DNA from: Agarophyton chilense
Taxonomy: Eukaryota > Rhodophyta > Florideophyceae > Gracilariales > Gracilariaceae
Length of the DNA: 64,000 nucleotides
Direction: 5' to 3'
Assembly: GCA_030374765.1 (NCBI GenBank)
Contig: JARGXX010000095.1
Location: 930,001 to 994,000, forward strand
Positions 42,368-52,791 of the stretch are shown here, piece after piece. A model generated the notes under the pieces. That model was not told the DNA's origin. It worked only from the letters and a program-made list of their open reading frames with translations, and ran no database searches. The position numbers were made by a program, and so were the translations under genes. Numbering within the stretch: position 1 is the stretch's first letter; each line of letters starts with the position of its first letter.

Positions 42368-42520
42368 AAGAAGCGGGGAAGAAGCGGGGAAGAAGCGGGG
42401 AAGAAGCGGGGAAGAAGCGGGGAAGAAGCGGGGAAGAAGCGGGGAAGAAGCGGGGAAGAAGCGGGGAAGAAGCGGGGAAGAAGCGAGGAAGGAGCGAGGA
42501 AGGAGCGAGGACGGAGCGAG
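42368..42520 (+). repeat. 11-bp minisatellite with G-quadruplex spacing
   Basis: Ten perfect copies of AAGAAGCGGGG (42,368-42,477) are followed by three to four decayed copies (aagaagcgagg, aaggagcgagg). The unit is not a multiple of three. Each unit brings four G on the plus strand with 7-base spacers. The array lies just upstream of the ATG of the TPX2-like gene, in its leader or promoter. Confidence 0.95.
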
Positions 42521-43238
42521 ACAGGAGAGACAACAACTAACACACACACACACACAAAGGTTTAAGACGCAGGGCAGAACGGGGATGAATTTTGATGTTG
42601 AGGTGGAGTGACGGAAGATGCAGACGCAACGGGGCCAGACGGCGAAGGAAGCAGGTGGATGTCCCGGGCGTGTTGCGGGAGCGCGGCGGCGTAGATGATG
42701 CGGCTCGTCCCGCGCCGCGCGCGTTCGATTCAGCTTTCACGCCACAATGGCGCGCAGCGGGCAAGGCGTCGCGCTGTGCGCACACGCCACGCCGTGCGCA
42801 CACGCCACGCCCTGCGCGAGCAGTGCGTTTCGGCCATCGTCTCCTGTCACGCCGCACATCTTCTTTCTCTTCACCTCTCTGCTGCGCCATATGACCACGC
42901 CATCACCATCTCGGCGCCAGTGGCCGTGCCACGTGGCCACTACTCCGCACCCCTCACGTGTGCTGAGCATGCCACCATGTCACACTTGAATCACACAATC
43001 CAACAACCCCCACGTATTCCACATGTTCCACGTATACGAGATGTGACACGGCTCCACGTGACCACGTGGTTGACACGTTTCAACGCTTGATCCTTTGGCT
43101 GCCGTCGGCGGCCGCAGGCGGCGCGCGCACAGTTGCGTTCCGCCCGCTCTCCCATTGCTTGCGTATCGAGCGACTGCATCGCCGCCGCGCCCGTTTCTTA
43201 TCGCGCTTGGAGCAAAAACTTTAAACACGTCGGGAAAC
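42521..43238. promoter_or_regulatory. Divergent promoter with four CACGTG palindromes
   Basis: Spacer between the TPX2-like gene and RACK1, with a CA run near 42,540-42,556. CACGTG occurs at 42,930-42,935, 42,955-42,960, 43,055-43,060 and 43,063-43,068, four times within 140 bp on the RACK1 side. No clear TATA box; ctttaaac lies about 20 bp before the RACK1 ATG. Confidence 0.55.
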
Positions 43239-44213
43239 ATGGGAGAATCTCTTTCGCTCCGCGGATATCTCAAGGGCCACGAAGGCTGGGTCACTGCTAT
43301 TGCCGCCACAGTAGACCCCAACGACAGCGACGCGCCCGATATTGTCCTCTCTGCGTCGCGCGACAAGAGCATCCTCGTGTGGCAGCTCACCACCGACTCG
43401 GAGGATCAGACGTCGTACGGCTACCCCAAAAAGTCTCTTACGGGCCACGGCCATTTTGTGTCCGATGTGGTCCTGTCCTATGATGGTCAGTTCGCCCTCT
43501 CCTCCTCGTGGGATCACACCCTTCGTCTATGGGACCTCAATACGGGAAACACTACTAGACGCTTTGTAGGTCACACCAAGGACGTGCTCTCTGTCGCCTT
43601 CTCCGCCGACAATCGCCAAATTGTGTCTGGATCACGCGATCGAACCATCAAGTTGTGGAATACTCTTGGCGAATGCAAGTACACCATTCACGACGAGGGA
43701 CATTCAGAATGGGTTTCGTGCGTTCGTTTCTCCCCGTCCACCCAGAATCCCCTCATCGTATCGTGCGGCTGGGATAAGTTGGTCAAGGTTTGGAATCTTA
43801 CCAACTGCAAATTGCGCACCAATCTTCAGAATCATAGCGGATATCTCAACGCCGTCACAGTATCTCCGGATGGCTCCCTGTGTGCGTCGGGAGGAAAGGA
43901 CGGCGTAGCAATGCTGTGGGATCTTCAAGAAGGAAAGCATTTGTATTCTTTGGAGGCAAATGATATCATTCATGCCTTGTGTTTCTCTCCCAACAGATAC
44001 TGGCTTTGCGCTGCCACAAACTCCTGTATCAAGATTTGGGATTTGGAGTCAAAGACTGTGGTGGATGAGTTGCGCGATGATCAGGGTGAAATCGGTAAGA
44101 AGTCTGCTGTTCCAGCTTGTATTTCACTCGCGTGGTCGAGCGATGGATCTACATTGTTCTCTGGATACACGGATAATCTCATTCGTGTCTGGGGCGTTGG
44201 TCTCGGCCGCTAG
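43239..44213 (+). CDS. RACK1: RACK1-type WD40 ribosome-associated scaffold
   Basis: The 324-residue protein consists of seven WD40 repeats, close to the usual 313-330 of RACK1. Typical pieces are [16 protein letters not shown] at the start, [79 protein letters not shown] and [20 protein letters not shown]1 sits on the 40S subunit near the mRNA exit and links signalling kinases to translation. The start was set at the ATG 43,239 because the longer upstream frame lacks an ATG and the conserved N-terminus begins there. There is no intron. Confidence 0.96.
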   Translation: MGESLSLRGYLKGHEGWVTAIAATVDPNDSDAPDIVLSASRDKSILVWQLTTDSEDQTSYGYPKKSLTGHGHFVSDVVLSYDGQFALSSSWDHTLRLWDLNTGNTTRRFVGHTKDVLSVAFSADNRQIVSGSRDRTIKLWNTLGECKYTIHDEGHSEWVSCVRFSPSTQNPLIVSCGWDKLVKVWNLTNCKLRTNLQNHSGYLNAVTVSPDGSLCASGGKDGVAMLWDLQEGKHLYSLEANDIIHALCFSPNRYWLCAATNSCIKIWDLESKTVVDELRDDQGEIGKKSAVPACISLAWSSDGSTLFSGYTDNLIRVWGVGLGR

Positions 44214-44673
44214 CCCCATTTGAACTAAACAGAATCCATATTCGTTACCTGTTACAGCATCAAACAGAAATCGGTCGCCATCTTTGATAAGCGCCACGAT
44301 GCAATGGCTACGCGCCGACTTGTATTGTTGCAAAGGCGACAAGCTCAGTGTCGTTTCCGAATGCCTATGATGGTACAGTGCAAAATTCTGTATTTATCGA
44401 TTACGTACAAAACCTCACGTACGGATAGACAGACCTTCCATTGAGCAGAATATAAAGAGACCTAAAGCTATCGGTAACATGATCTTCGTTCGTGCGTATT
44501 CTCTAAATCGTTTACGATATCTTTGCGTTCACATCCGACCGAAGACGAGCCGTGTATCATATCTTGAAGATGGTTAAATGCTCACCTTTGTTCCAGGTCG
44601 ATCGCTCTTGACGAACGTGTAAACGCCTCGTACGCAGTCGGTTTCCCGGACTACGGCAGTGTGAGGGGTATCA
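44214..44673. other. Convergent 3' spacer
   Basis: Sequence between the converging RACK1 and membrane-protein genes. No gene, repeat or RNA recognised. Confidence 0.4.
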
Positions 44674-45291
44674 TCAAAATACCAACTCACTATCGTGAGC
44701 CGGGATTGTTGCCACAATTCGTTGAGGAGAGAAGGCGTCTTTGTCTATTTCAAGCTGTATCTCGTGGCAATGTCGCGATTTGTCTTTGTAACCGTCTGGG
44801 AGATATATGTCTTGGATTCCATCGCTGTTGCGTACTTTCAATATGCGCCGCAGTGTGAACAAGAACGAAGCAAGGAACACTAGGAACAAAGCCAGGCCCA
44901 GCACTGCGAGGCAGAGAACCCACACAATGCCAACTTGTGATGCGATATACGTCCAAATTGCCTGCGCTGCAATTACCAGGCAACATCCAATGGAACCGAG
45001 TGACACAGCCACAAGAAGAATGCTAAGGTAGTGAGAGTCTTCTTTGAGGATTTGATTTCGAAGTGGATGGGCAGTTTTGTGCAGATACCACGTCAAAGTT
45101 GACAGTGCTCCTGAACATAGGTTGAACGCCCACGATAGAATGAAGCAAATTAGCATTGCAGCTCGAAGCGAAGCTGGTTGAAATGCTTCGCGGTGTGTAT
45201 AGATTGTCAGGAAGGGGAAGAGTGAAACAATGGTGCAAAGGATGGCGGGGGCTGTTAGATGGTGCACGCGGCGTCGAGGAAGGCCATGCAT
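44674..45291 (-). CDS. Putative four-helix membrane protein, unknown
   Basis: The 205-residue product starts at an ATG and has four hydrophobic segments: about residues 15-31, 43-63, 88-115 and 117-146 (for example WVLCLAVLGLALFLVFLASF). A short basic N-terminus (MHGLPRRRVHH) and a polar tail of about 55 residues complete it. I do not recognise a family. A possible acceptor (ttcaccctacag) lies 13 bp before the ATG, so an upstream exon cannot be excluded. The even hydrophobic pattern makes chance unlikely. The stop is close to the 3' end of RACK1, with which it converges. Confidence 0.55.
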   Translation of the reverse strand: MHGLPRRRVHHLTAPAILCTIVSLFPFLTIYTHREAFQPASLRAAMLICFILSWAFNLCSGALSTLTWYLHKTAHPLRNQILKEDSHYLSILLVAVSLGSIGCCLVIAAQAIWTYIASQVGIVWVLCLAVLGLALFLVFLASFLFTLRRILKVRNSDGIQDIYLPDGYKDKSRHCHEIQLEIDKDAFSPQRIVATIPAHDSELVF

Positions 45292-46869
45292 GAGTGATAG
45301 GCTGTAGGGTGAACATAAAAGCGTAACTCATGAGAGTCAGAATATGTTCGGTAAGCACCTGTTCGATATTGACCTTGACCTCACACTGCATGTTCGGTAT
45401 AAACGTTGACACCGTCTCTTCTGGCCGCTGAGTGATGAAACTATTGGTATCTTACAAACTTCAGACCTCTAATGCACAGGGTTTGCATTAGTATCATCAT
45501 GGTCATGTTCTTGCCACTTGTAAGCAGAGCAAAAGACCCAGGGCGACTTTCGATGCACTTAGATCATTGCACGGAGCAAGTCATACGTAGCATTTGGGAA
45601 ATATAAAAGCTCGTTTGTTCAGCGCAATCACCGTGGTGCCGGTTTGATTTCCTGTTTGTCTGTTTGTCCGTCTGATTTACTTGATTCTCAGCCTATGGAA
45701 CAGCCCTCAGGTACGACGCGGTACGCCGTAGGTTCCCCGTGCGTGCGTACGCGGCCTTCAACAAAGGGTAGCTATCTGGCGCTGTGGGTAGGTGCCGCAA
45801 CACGCGGCGGCTGGGGCGACTGTCGATACCAGCAGCGTGCTGTTGTACGCTGCTGGTATCGACAGTCACGAGGCAATTGCGTCCCAGCGGCACCGACATG
45901 CGAAAATCCAGCGCCACTACTCTTTAGCCGCCGCCGCCAATGCTCGTGGTGGGCTGCGAGATCGTGCTACTTGGCGTTGTATAGCCGTGGTCGGCCGCTG
46001 TTGCGCCCATCGCCCCCACCATTGGCTTGTTGTTCTTCATTCTGAGCGCGTGTACTGTAGGTCTACTTTTTGTATCCCGAGGAATTCGCTGATTGCCACC
46101 AGGGATGTTCAATGCCCCATCATGATAACCTACTAGCCGTTGGCTCTCAAGCAATGACAGTATCATGTGTACCGCCAATTTAGAAAGCATGAAACCCCAA
46201 ATTTCCTGGCCACGTGATACTTGGTATCCTACCGAACTCGAGCACTTCGTCGATTGTTTTTACGATTGCGTTTTTACTCTTTCGCTCATTCTGACAGCTG
46301 CGTTGTTCGTTTTCAGTCTCTCATAGACATGTGTTTTTGAGCAAGCATGCTTTGCTTGTCATATTAGGTAAGAGGGTTGCCCTTCGTATATTTTCCCTTA
46401 CTAAAGGGACTAGCTAGTGGATACCAAAGCTTGTCACCTCGGGGCCTCTTGTGACTATCAACGGTTTGATAGTGAACAGTAAATGTTGGGTGGCTGAAAG
46501 AGCACAGCGGGAGGATGGGTATACTTTATAAATGTGGAGAGTGTCAAACTTCTACTAGGTTAGAATTTAGTCGAAAATCGGGATATCACAGAAGCAGCAC
46601 AAACGTGCTTTCAGACTACTTGTTAAGAGTCAGCACCTCCAAACGGGGAATACGGAATGCAAAAGCAACTGCAACGAGAGTGAGGAGCAAAACAAGCATG
46701 TTACAGACAAGCAGCACGAGACGTTGCACTGGCGAGCATTCCGGGAGTACAAGACGGCCAAGACCATTCGAAAAGGAAACAAAAAACAAACAAAACAAAA
46801 CACAACAATGCATGGCCCGATGGAAATGAGGTTAGCACGACAAGAACGATGTAGAAGATTTGTGAATGA
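45292..46869. other. Intergenic region with an inverted-repeat element
   Basis: About 1.6 kb. Apart from the hairpin at 45,818-45,867 and its imperfect extensions, no gene is supported. Frames on both strands around 45,640-46,190 include mirror readings of the hairpin (VDTSSV...AAGIDS on each strand), which arises because the arms are complementary. Confidence 0.45.
45818..45867. repeat. Perfect 21-bp inverted repeat with 8-base loop
   Basis: The arms gactgtcgataccagcagcg(t) and their exact complement flank gctgttgt. Weaker complementarity (ggtgccgc, tggcgctg) continues outward for about 50 bases on each side, suggesting a folded RNA or a small foldback element. Confidence 0.9.
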
Positions 46870-47641
46870 TTAGCCAGATTCCTCAAACACCTCTTCTTTT
46901 TCACTACGCAAGGATGCGAGGACACCAATGACAGAAGCGACGAATGCCAGCGGCCATGCCACAATGATGAGGACGAAGGACCAGCCAATGGAGGCGATTT
47001 CGTTGAGATGCTTGTAGGTGTTGTCATAAAAGACGGCAAAACCAATCATGAGGAAAATGGAGGACAGAAACGTGAGCACAGCTCCTGTGGTTGATAGGGT
47101 TTGCGACGCCACACACACAGATACGACGAGGATAGAGGAACCCAGTATGAGAAATATGGTGCCGATGACGGTCATTGCGCGCGCAGCCTGGTAGGCTGAA
47201 CAGTTGGAGACGGGCAGTAAACGGAAGTTGTTGCACGCATCGTCGACGCCATTTCGCACCCAACACACGTTTGTATAGCACGACGATCCAATGTAGGCGC
47301 ACGAACGCTTGTCAAAGCTCTGCGAAACGGGGGGTGCGGGGCAAGGCGAGTGAGTGTGAGTAGAAGGACGGAAAGCGGGGCACGCAGGGAGGAAAGAAAG
47401 GTGTGAGGAGGAAACTTACAATTTCGCGATGACATCCGACCCACAGTCCGATGTGTTGCAACTTGTAGGTGATGGTGAGGTCGGAAAAGGTGTCGTCCAG
47501 GGTGGTGGGGTTGAGGGTGTCGACGGGCGCATCGGGGCCGAGAGAGAGTTTGAGCCAGTAGTTGGAGGCGATGGCGATGGTAGCCAAGACAAGCGCAGCA
47601 AAGCTAAGAAGCGCGGCTCCAGCGCCGACGAGATTAGCCAT
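46870..47641 (-). CDS. Claudin/PMP22-like four-helix membrane protein, two exons
   Basis: Exons are 47,641-47,420 and 47,319-46,870 with a 100-bp intron (gtaagt...tttcgcag). The joined frame codes for 223 residues. Helix 1 is near residues 5-27, followed by an extracellular loop with GLWVGC and several further cysteines (SCAYIGSSCY...VCWV...DACNNF), then three more helices (TVIGTIFLILGSSILVV, VLTFLSSIFLMIGFAVFY, WSFVLIIVAWPLAFVASVIG) and an acidic tail. The GLWxxC loop motif and four-helix plan are those of the claudin/PMP22/EMP/SUR7 superfamily. Function here is unknown. It is head-to-head with the BED-dehydrogenase gene. Confidence 0.65.
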
Positions 47642-48247
47642 ATCGCGGGTGAACACAAGCGGGCGCTCGACCGTCCCCCTCAAGCGCAACGCAGCAGGCT
47701 CAAGCACACGACGCGACACTCACGCCCTCACACTCACGCACAAAGAAAAACGCACGCACGCACACGCACGCACGCGAACAAGAACGACGACAAGGAAAGC
47801 TGCACGAAACCGCGAGAGTCGACAAGAGACAAGAGGGGGAGAGCACTTGTGTGCGCGGTGGCACACGCCCTCACACACGCGCCACAAGCGTGTGCGTAAC
47901 CGAAAAAAAGACGCCGCGTAGTGCACCGCGCACAGGCGTCCGTTGGAGCTACGCTACACTCGTCTGTCAGCGCCACGGCGCAGCGGACGCCCCAATGCAG
48001 TCGCCACGTGGACCCCGTCGCGCGTGGACGCGTGGTATGCGTGGCAGCCGTGGTATGCGTGGCAGCCGTGGTATGCGTGGCAGCAAATCGGTTGTGGCTG
48101 CTCGCTCGGCAGGCAATGGCCACTGGGCGCACCGACATATAGTCGCCGGTGCTTGGACGCGTGCGCCAGCAACTAGCGGCGCTACCGGCGGCTGCTTACC
48201 GGAAACGCGCCAAACGCACCAAAGCAGCTCCGAACCACCCCCACCAC
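47642..48247. promoter_or_regulatory. Divergent promoter region with CACGTG and a tandem 18-mer
   Basis: Between the claudin-like and BED-dehydrogenase genes. A CACGTG lies at 48,005-48,010. An 18-bp unit gtggtatgcgtggcagcc is repeated almost three times at 48,032-48,084. A GCAC-rich run is at 47,750-47,775. No ATG-started frame of interest. Confidence 0.55.
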
Positions 48248-50121
48248 ATGGCGGACCAAACGCTGTCGCAGCAGACGCTGCCGCAGCCCATGTCCGTGCC
48301 GCCACCGCCTACGCCACCCGACGACGTGCCCGATGGTGAGCTCGACCCGAACCTCGTCAAACTCTCCTGTCAGAACCGCATTCGCAACCGCTCTAAGCGC
48401 TCCCCTGAATGGATCTTCTTCGCCGACGCCGGCATGTGGCAGACCGTCAACGGCGAGGAGTCCAAGTTTCGTATCGCAAACTGCCGCTACTGCCTCAAGG
48501 CCCACATTGAGACACGCATTCGCGGCAAAATAGAGACCATGAAAAACCACATCCTCGAGTGCGACAAGATTCCAGCCTCGCAAAAGGCCGTCTACGAGCG
48601 CCATCCTGCACGTTTCCGTAAGCGTCAGTCCGCCGCAGGCGCCGTCGACCCCTCCAAGCGTCTCAAGTACGACGGACTTCTTAAGGCTAACGCCCATCTT
48701 AACGTCGATGGCGTGGAAAACAAGGCCGTCGTCCTACATGGTGCCGGCGATTTGCGCATCGAAAAAGTTCCCATTCCCGCCATCCCAGAGGGGCACGTTC
48801 TTGTCGCTATGCGATCCGTTGGCATCTGTGGATCGGTAAGTTCTCGCTATCTACCCTCGTATTGCCCGCACCATCTGTCTGTGCCCCCCTTGTCGTCGTC
48901 CCGCGCGCTGACCGCCCCCGTCTTCCCCAAACCTCCCTTTTCTAGGATGTCCACTACTGGACCGACGGCCGCATCGGCGATTTCGTCATTGACAAACCTA
49001 TGATTCTGGGCCACGAAGGTTCGGGTGTCGTCCGTCTAGTGGGCGAGAATGTAACCAATGTCGAGGAAGGAGACCGCGTCGCCATTGAGCCAGGCGTGCC
49101 GTGTTCTGCATGCACTCACTGCACTGGCGGCCGTTACAACCTCTGTGCAGACGTCAAGTTTGCCGCTACCCCTCCTGTCGATGGGTCACTGGCCCATTTC
49201 ATTGTGCACCCTGCTCACTTTCTGTACAGGCTTTCTCCCATGATTTCCTTTGACGAGGCTGCCCTTTTCGAACCCCTCTCCGTCGGCATTCATGCCTGTC
49301 GGAGAGGAGGAATCACCCTGGGCTCGACCGTGCTCATTACCGGTGCGGGGTCTATTGGGCTCATGTGCATGCTTGTGGCCAAGGCTTCCGGCGCCTCTCA
49401 AGTTTCCATTCTAGATATTGACACTGATCGCTTGCAGGTCGCCAAGGAGCTGGGAGCAGATAGAGTTGTCCTCACTCACACCGAGGCCGACCCCAAGGTG
49501 TCTGTCGAAGGGCTCCACGCCGACGTGTGCATTGAAGCATCTGGAGTCGATTCTGCAATCAGGTCCTGCGTGTTTGGCGTCAAACGCGGCGGAGTAGTTG
49601 TTCTAGTCGGTATGGGTCGCCCGGAAGTTACCCTCCCAGTGCTGGAAATTGGAATTCGCGAGATCGATATACGTGGCGTTTTTCGGTACTGCAATACGTA
49701 TCCCGCCGCTCTAGATCTTGTCAACTCTGGAAAAGTCAACCTCAAAAGGCTTGTTACACATCGCTTCAAGATGCTCGATGCTCTGGATGCCTTTGAAGCG
49801 TCACGAAATCGAGCCAGTAAGGCTATCAAGGTCATAATCGATTGCACCCCTCAACCCACCCAACCTGTTAGCTCGCAGGCCACCAGCGTGGCGCCATCCA
49901 TTGCGAGCCCTCTTCCAAACATACCCAACACCATTCAAACTGGACTGAATACCTCTTTGCCAACATCGTTGCCGTCGCAAGTCGCATCTGTAGCCACTGT
50001 GGGTTCGGTTCCTGCCGTGCAAATCGCCATGTCTGCAGCTGCAGCGACGACGGTGCCCCCTGTTCCGACACCACCGCCGCAACAGAATCCTATGATGGCT
50101 TGGGGTGATCGTGACTCTTGA
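48248..50121 (+). CDS. BED zinc finger-polyol dehydrogenase fusion, two exons
   Basis: Exons 48,248-48,835 and 48,946-50,121 (110-bp intron, gtaagt...ttttctag) give 587 residues. Residues 52-106 form a BED-type zinc finger: SPEWIFF, then C79-x2-C82 (CRYC) and H101-x3-C105. From about 158 a complete medium-chain dehydrogenase of the sorbitol/xylitol type follows. Catalytic zinc ligands are in GICGSD (C194) and GHE (H219-E220); structural zinc cysteines are 249, 252, 255 and 263; the NAD fold has GAGSIG and LDIDTD. A tail of about 90 residues rich in Pro, Ser, Thr and Ala ends the protein. Finger and enzyme start share exon 1, so the fusion is not a splice-prediction artefact. The enzyme oxidises polyols such as sorbitol to ketoses; DNA binding through BED is inferred. 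Confidence 0.9.
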
Positions 50122-50799
50122 CGGTGTCTTTTCTGCAAAACTCGACAGTGCATGATGCTCTTGTAGATCTACTGACTTGCACATTACAGGCAGTCTTTAA
50201 TGGCTTATTGATGATGCTTCAGTAGACAGCATCATCGACATAGTTTTCTATCGCCGAGTTCGTCTTGTGTAATCTGTTTCCCGATTATGTACAGTTGAAG
50301 AGGTTTTGGATGCTTAAAAGGGCAAAACTCAATGTGATGGTGTTTGGAAAGCCTTATCTTAATGATTCCGAACAAGCGTTATCCCTAGCTCACAGAAAAC
50401 GCCACATTTTCCTCTTTATTGAATTGCATATCAATACCTGGTTTCTGCGCAACGAAATAATGACGCGGGAATCATCGCATTGGAATCATGATGATATGAG
50501 ATCGTGCATCAGGACTGACGCATCGGCATCGCATGTATAGCCTCTAGCTGGTTAGCTAGATAGACGTCACCATGAAGTGAAACCTCCCCCAAACCTTTCC
50601 GCGTCACCGATTCGTTGAACGAAGCCAAAGTTTTCAGCTCTGCTTGTATCGCGCGTGGCCCATATGAGGTGGAAAAACAAAAACGAGGACCTCTTCATAT
50701 CTACTTCGGGTAGGGGGGGAGGGATGGTTCCACATTTATTCGAGCATTCGAGCTACTGACTTCTATTTGTTTTAGACGGCGTTGCGAAGAACTTTTTGA
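50122..50799. other. Convergent 3' spacer
   Basis: No gene recognised; a 91-codon frame at 50,265-50,540 lacks features. A G-run (ggtaggggggga) lies near 50,709. Confidence 0.4.
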
Positions 50800-52136
50800 T
50801 CAAAGCTCAGTGAATTCCTTCAACACGTTCAGGTTCTTCATGAACTTCCTTCGCTGGGAACGTTGTATGTTGTCAACATCTTCTAGAAGGGAAGAAAGCC
50901 GAGCTTTTTCTTTGCTGATATATGCCATCCCCTTTTCAGAAATTTTCGAGAATACCTTGGAGTAGTACTTGTAGTCTTCTTTTGCCTTCTCGTTTAGTTT
51001 TTCCACGGTCACCTTGCATGTATCCATTAATTGAACTCGTTGCTCCTCTGTTTTGGCTTTGACGAAAGACTGAATTTGCTCAGATATCTCAAGGATTTTG
51101 CCGGCCGAAGGAAGCACCCCATCATCGATCGTTACATCCATTCCAGTCACGTCGTTGATGAAGGACATGAGCGAGTCTGAGCTTAATTCATCTTCAAACT
51201 TCTGAGTACCCCCCTTCCCATAGTACTTGAAAGTCGGGTACATCGAAACGTCTTGTTCCGCAGCCAACGCGCTATACCTGTCTCCGTCCACTTTGGCGAC
51301 GACGATGTGTTCATCTTCCGAGAAAAGATCGCCGACCTTGTTCCAAATCTGTAACGCTGTGGTGCACTACATACATCAATCAGTCAGTATGTATCAAGAG
51401 CCATTGTAATAGTAGAGGGACGGGTTTGAAATGAATACGTACAGCTTGACTGAGAACAGGAAAACAGATGTTGAGATATATTGTACAATGCTGTCAGATA
51501 AAGAAATACAGGGCACTTCTTTCAGCGTTCGGGGCCGCAAATGGAACTTTCGGAATAACTCACCTTGGTTCGACGAAAATCACGAAAGTGTGATGAGCAG
51601 GGCTTTTCGTCGCAATGTCAAAGCTGCTAGGGTTGAATTCGACAATATTATTTTCCACATCCTTCAGGCTCTTTTGCACACCAGTCTTTTCGATGACAAA
51701 GTCAAGCAAAGCGGAGGCAGTGCGCGCAACTTTGATATCCTCAGCACTCTCAAACGTAGATCCTTTCTGAATCCATTTCAATGTTGGGAATCCCTGAACC
51801 TTGAAACGATCTCCTAATTCTTTGTGCGCATCAGCATTAATCTGTGCAATGACGACATCTTTAGAACGCTTAAAAGTGCTGCCTAATTTCTCGTACTCTG
51901 GTGCCAGACTTTTGCACTTTTAGGATTTGTTAGACAAAATGCATATATGTCTCGATCATTTTGGTACTGGATATGCAACTTACGTGACCACACCAAGGTG
52001 CATAAAACTCTAGCATGATGGACGCCTTTTCCGGATCGAGAAGTCTGTCGAAATCTTTGGCGTTCACATCTTTGTAGTAATAAGCCTGACTAAAGGAGAT
52101 CAGGGCAGCAAGCAGTGTTATCGATGAAATGGTCAT
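50800..52136 (-). CDS. PDIL2/ERp38-type protein disulfide isomerase with a predicted 7-nt microexon
   Basis: Predicted exons: 52,136-51,984; 51,916-51,564; 51,449-51,443 (7 nt); 51,366-50,800. Introns are 67, 114 and 76 bp, all GT-AG. The product is 359 residues, matching plant PDIL2 (about 360). It has a signal peptide, thioredoxin domain a with APWCGHC (the first intron splits CGH|C), a second thioredoxin-like domain with VEPSQACTT where the CxxC would be (so one cysteine only), and an ERp29-like helical C-terminus from about residue 250. Without the microexon the frame cannot be kept through GT-AG sites. It assists disulfide formation in the ER. The C-terminus FTEL is not a standard KDEL signal. 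Confidence 0.85.
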
Positions 52137-52791
52137 ATTGTCTCAGAATCAATGCCGACAGCGAGCGATTGTTTGCAGGGAAAACCCCAGGCGTGGTTGA
52201 CAGTCAGTTGTGACGAAGATGGTTGGCAATCAGAAAATCTAGCAAAATAGTTGTGTTAACGCGAAGCCTTTTTGATCTGAGCAGAAGGGATTCCCAGCCG
52301 AAGCTTAAACCGTTCGGTCTACAAAAGTACTTCGATGGGCGCCTCCAAAGCAAAAAGTTTCCCAACGTGAAGTATCGCTTTTAGGAGGCCAGTCACGTGC
52401 CGACGTACAGTAGATGTATATCATGTGCATACAAAGGATAGAATCATTGTCGTACAGTATCATCAAGAAATGTTGATATCACAGGAATCTGACCAACCAG
52501 CGGGTCAATATCCGCCAATATTGAACATTTTTAGTTTTCTTTCTTTCAAAAGGTAAATTATAATAAAGCAGTTGATCCCACAAGTAGGATCTTCTGTGCT
52601 TTTTCGTTTCAGAGCCCCGCGCCGACGAAATACCGCTTACAACGAGTCAAAAGGCCACACTCTCAACTCTACATTTTATCTACATCGGAGGCCTGCTGGC
52701 GAAGCTCGGAACGACTGTATTGAGGCTCAGGAGCTCGATAGATTCGTAGTTTTTCTTTGATATCAAATCTACTTACCTGACACCTGCCACA
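52137..52791. promoter_or_regulatory. Divergent promoter region, PDI and FKBP genes
   Basis: The spacer carries CACGTG at 52,396-52,401. The stretch at 52,440-52,570 is AT-rich. No gene supported inside. Confidence 0.45.

Noticed and set aside
42368-42520. CRISPR-like array
   Set aside because: Units are 11 bp, directly abutting and identical, with no unique spacers: a minisatellite.
42257-42553. Open frames on both strands through the minisatellite, with peptide repeats of FFPASSPLLPR type
   Set aside because: The 11-bp unit keeps frames open without selection, no ATG leads into the TPX2-like gene through them, and the true ATG lies after the repeat.
45640-46190. Small protein genes on both strands sharing VDTSSV-AAGIDS peptides
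   Set aside because: The likeness comes from the inverted repeat being read on both strands; no further homology was seen.
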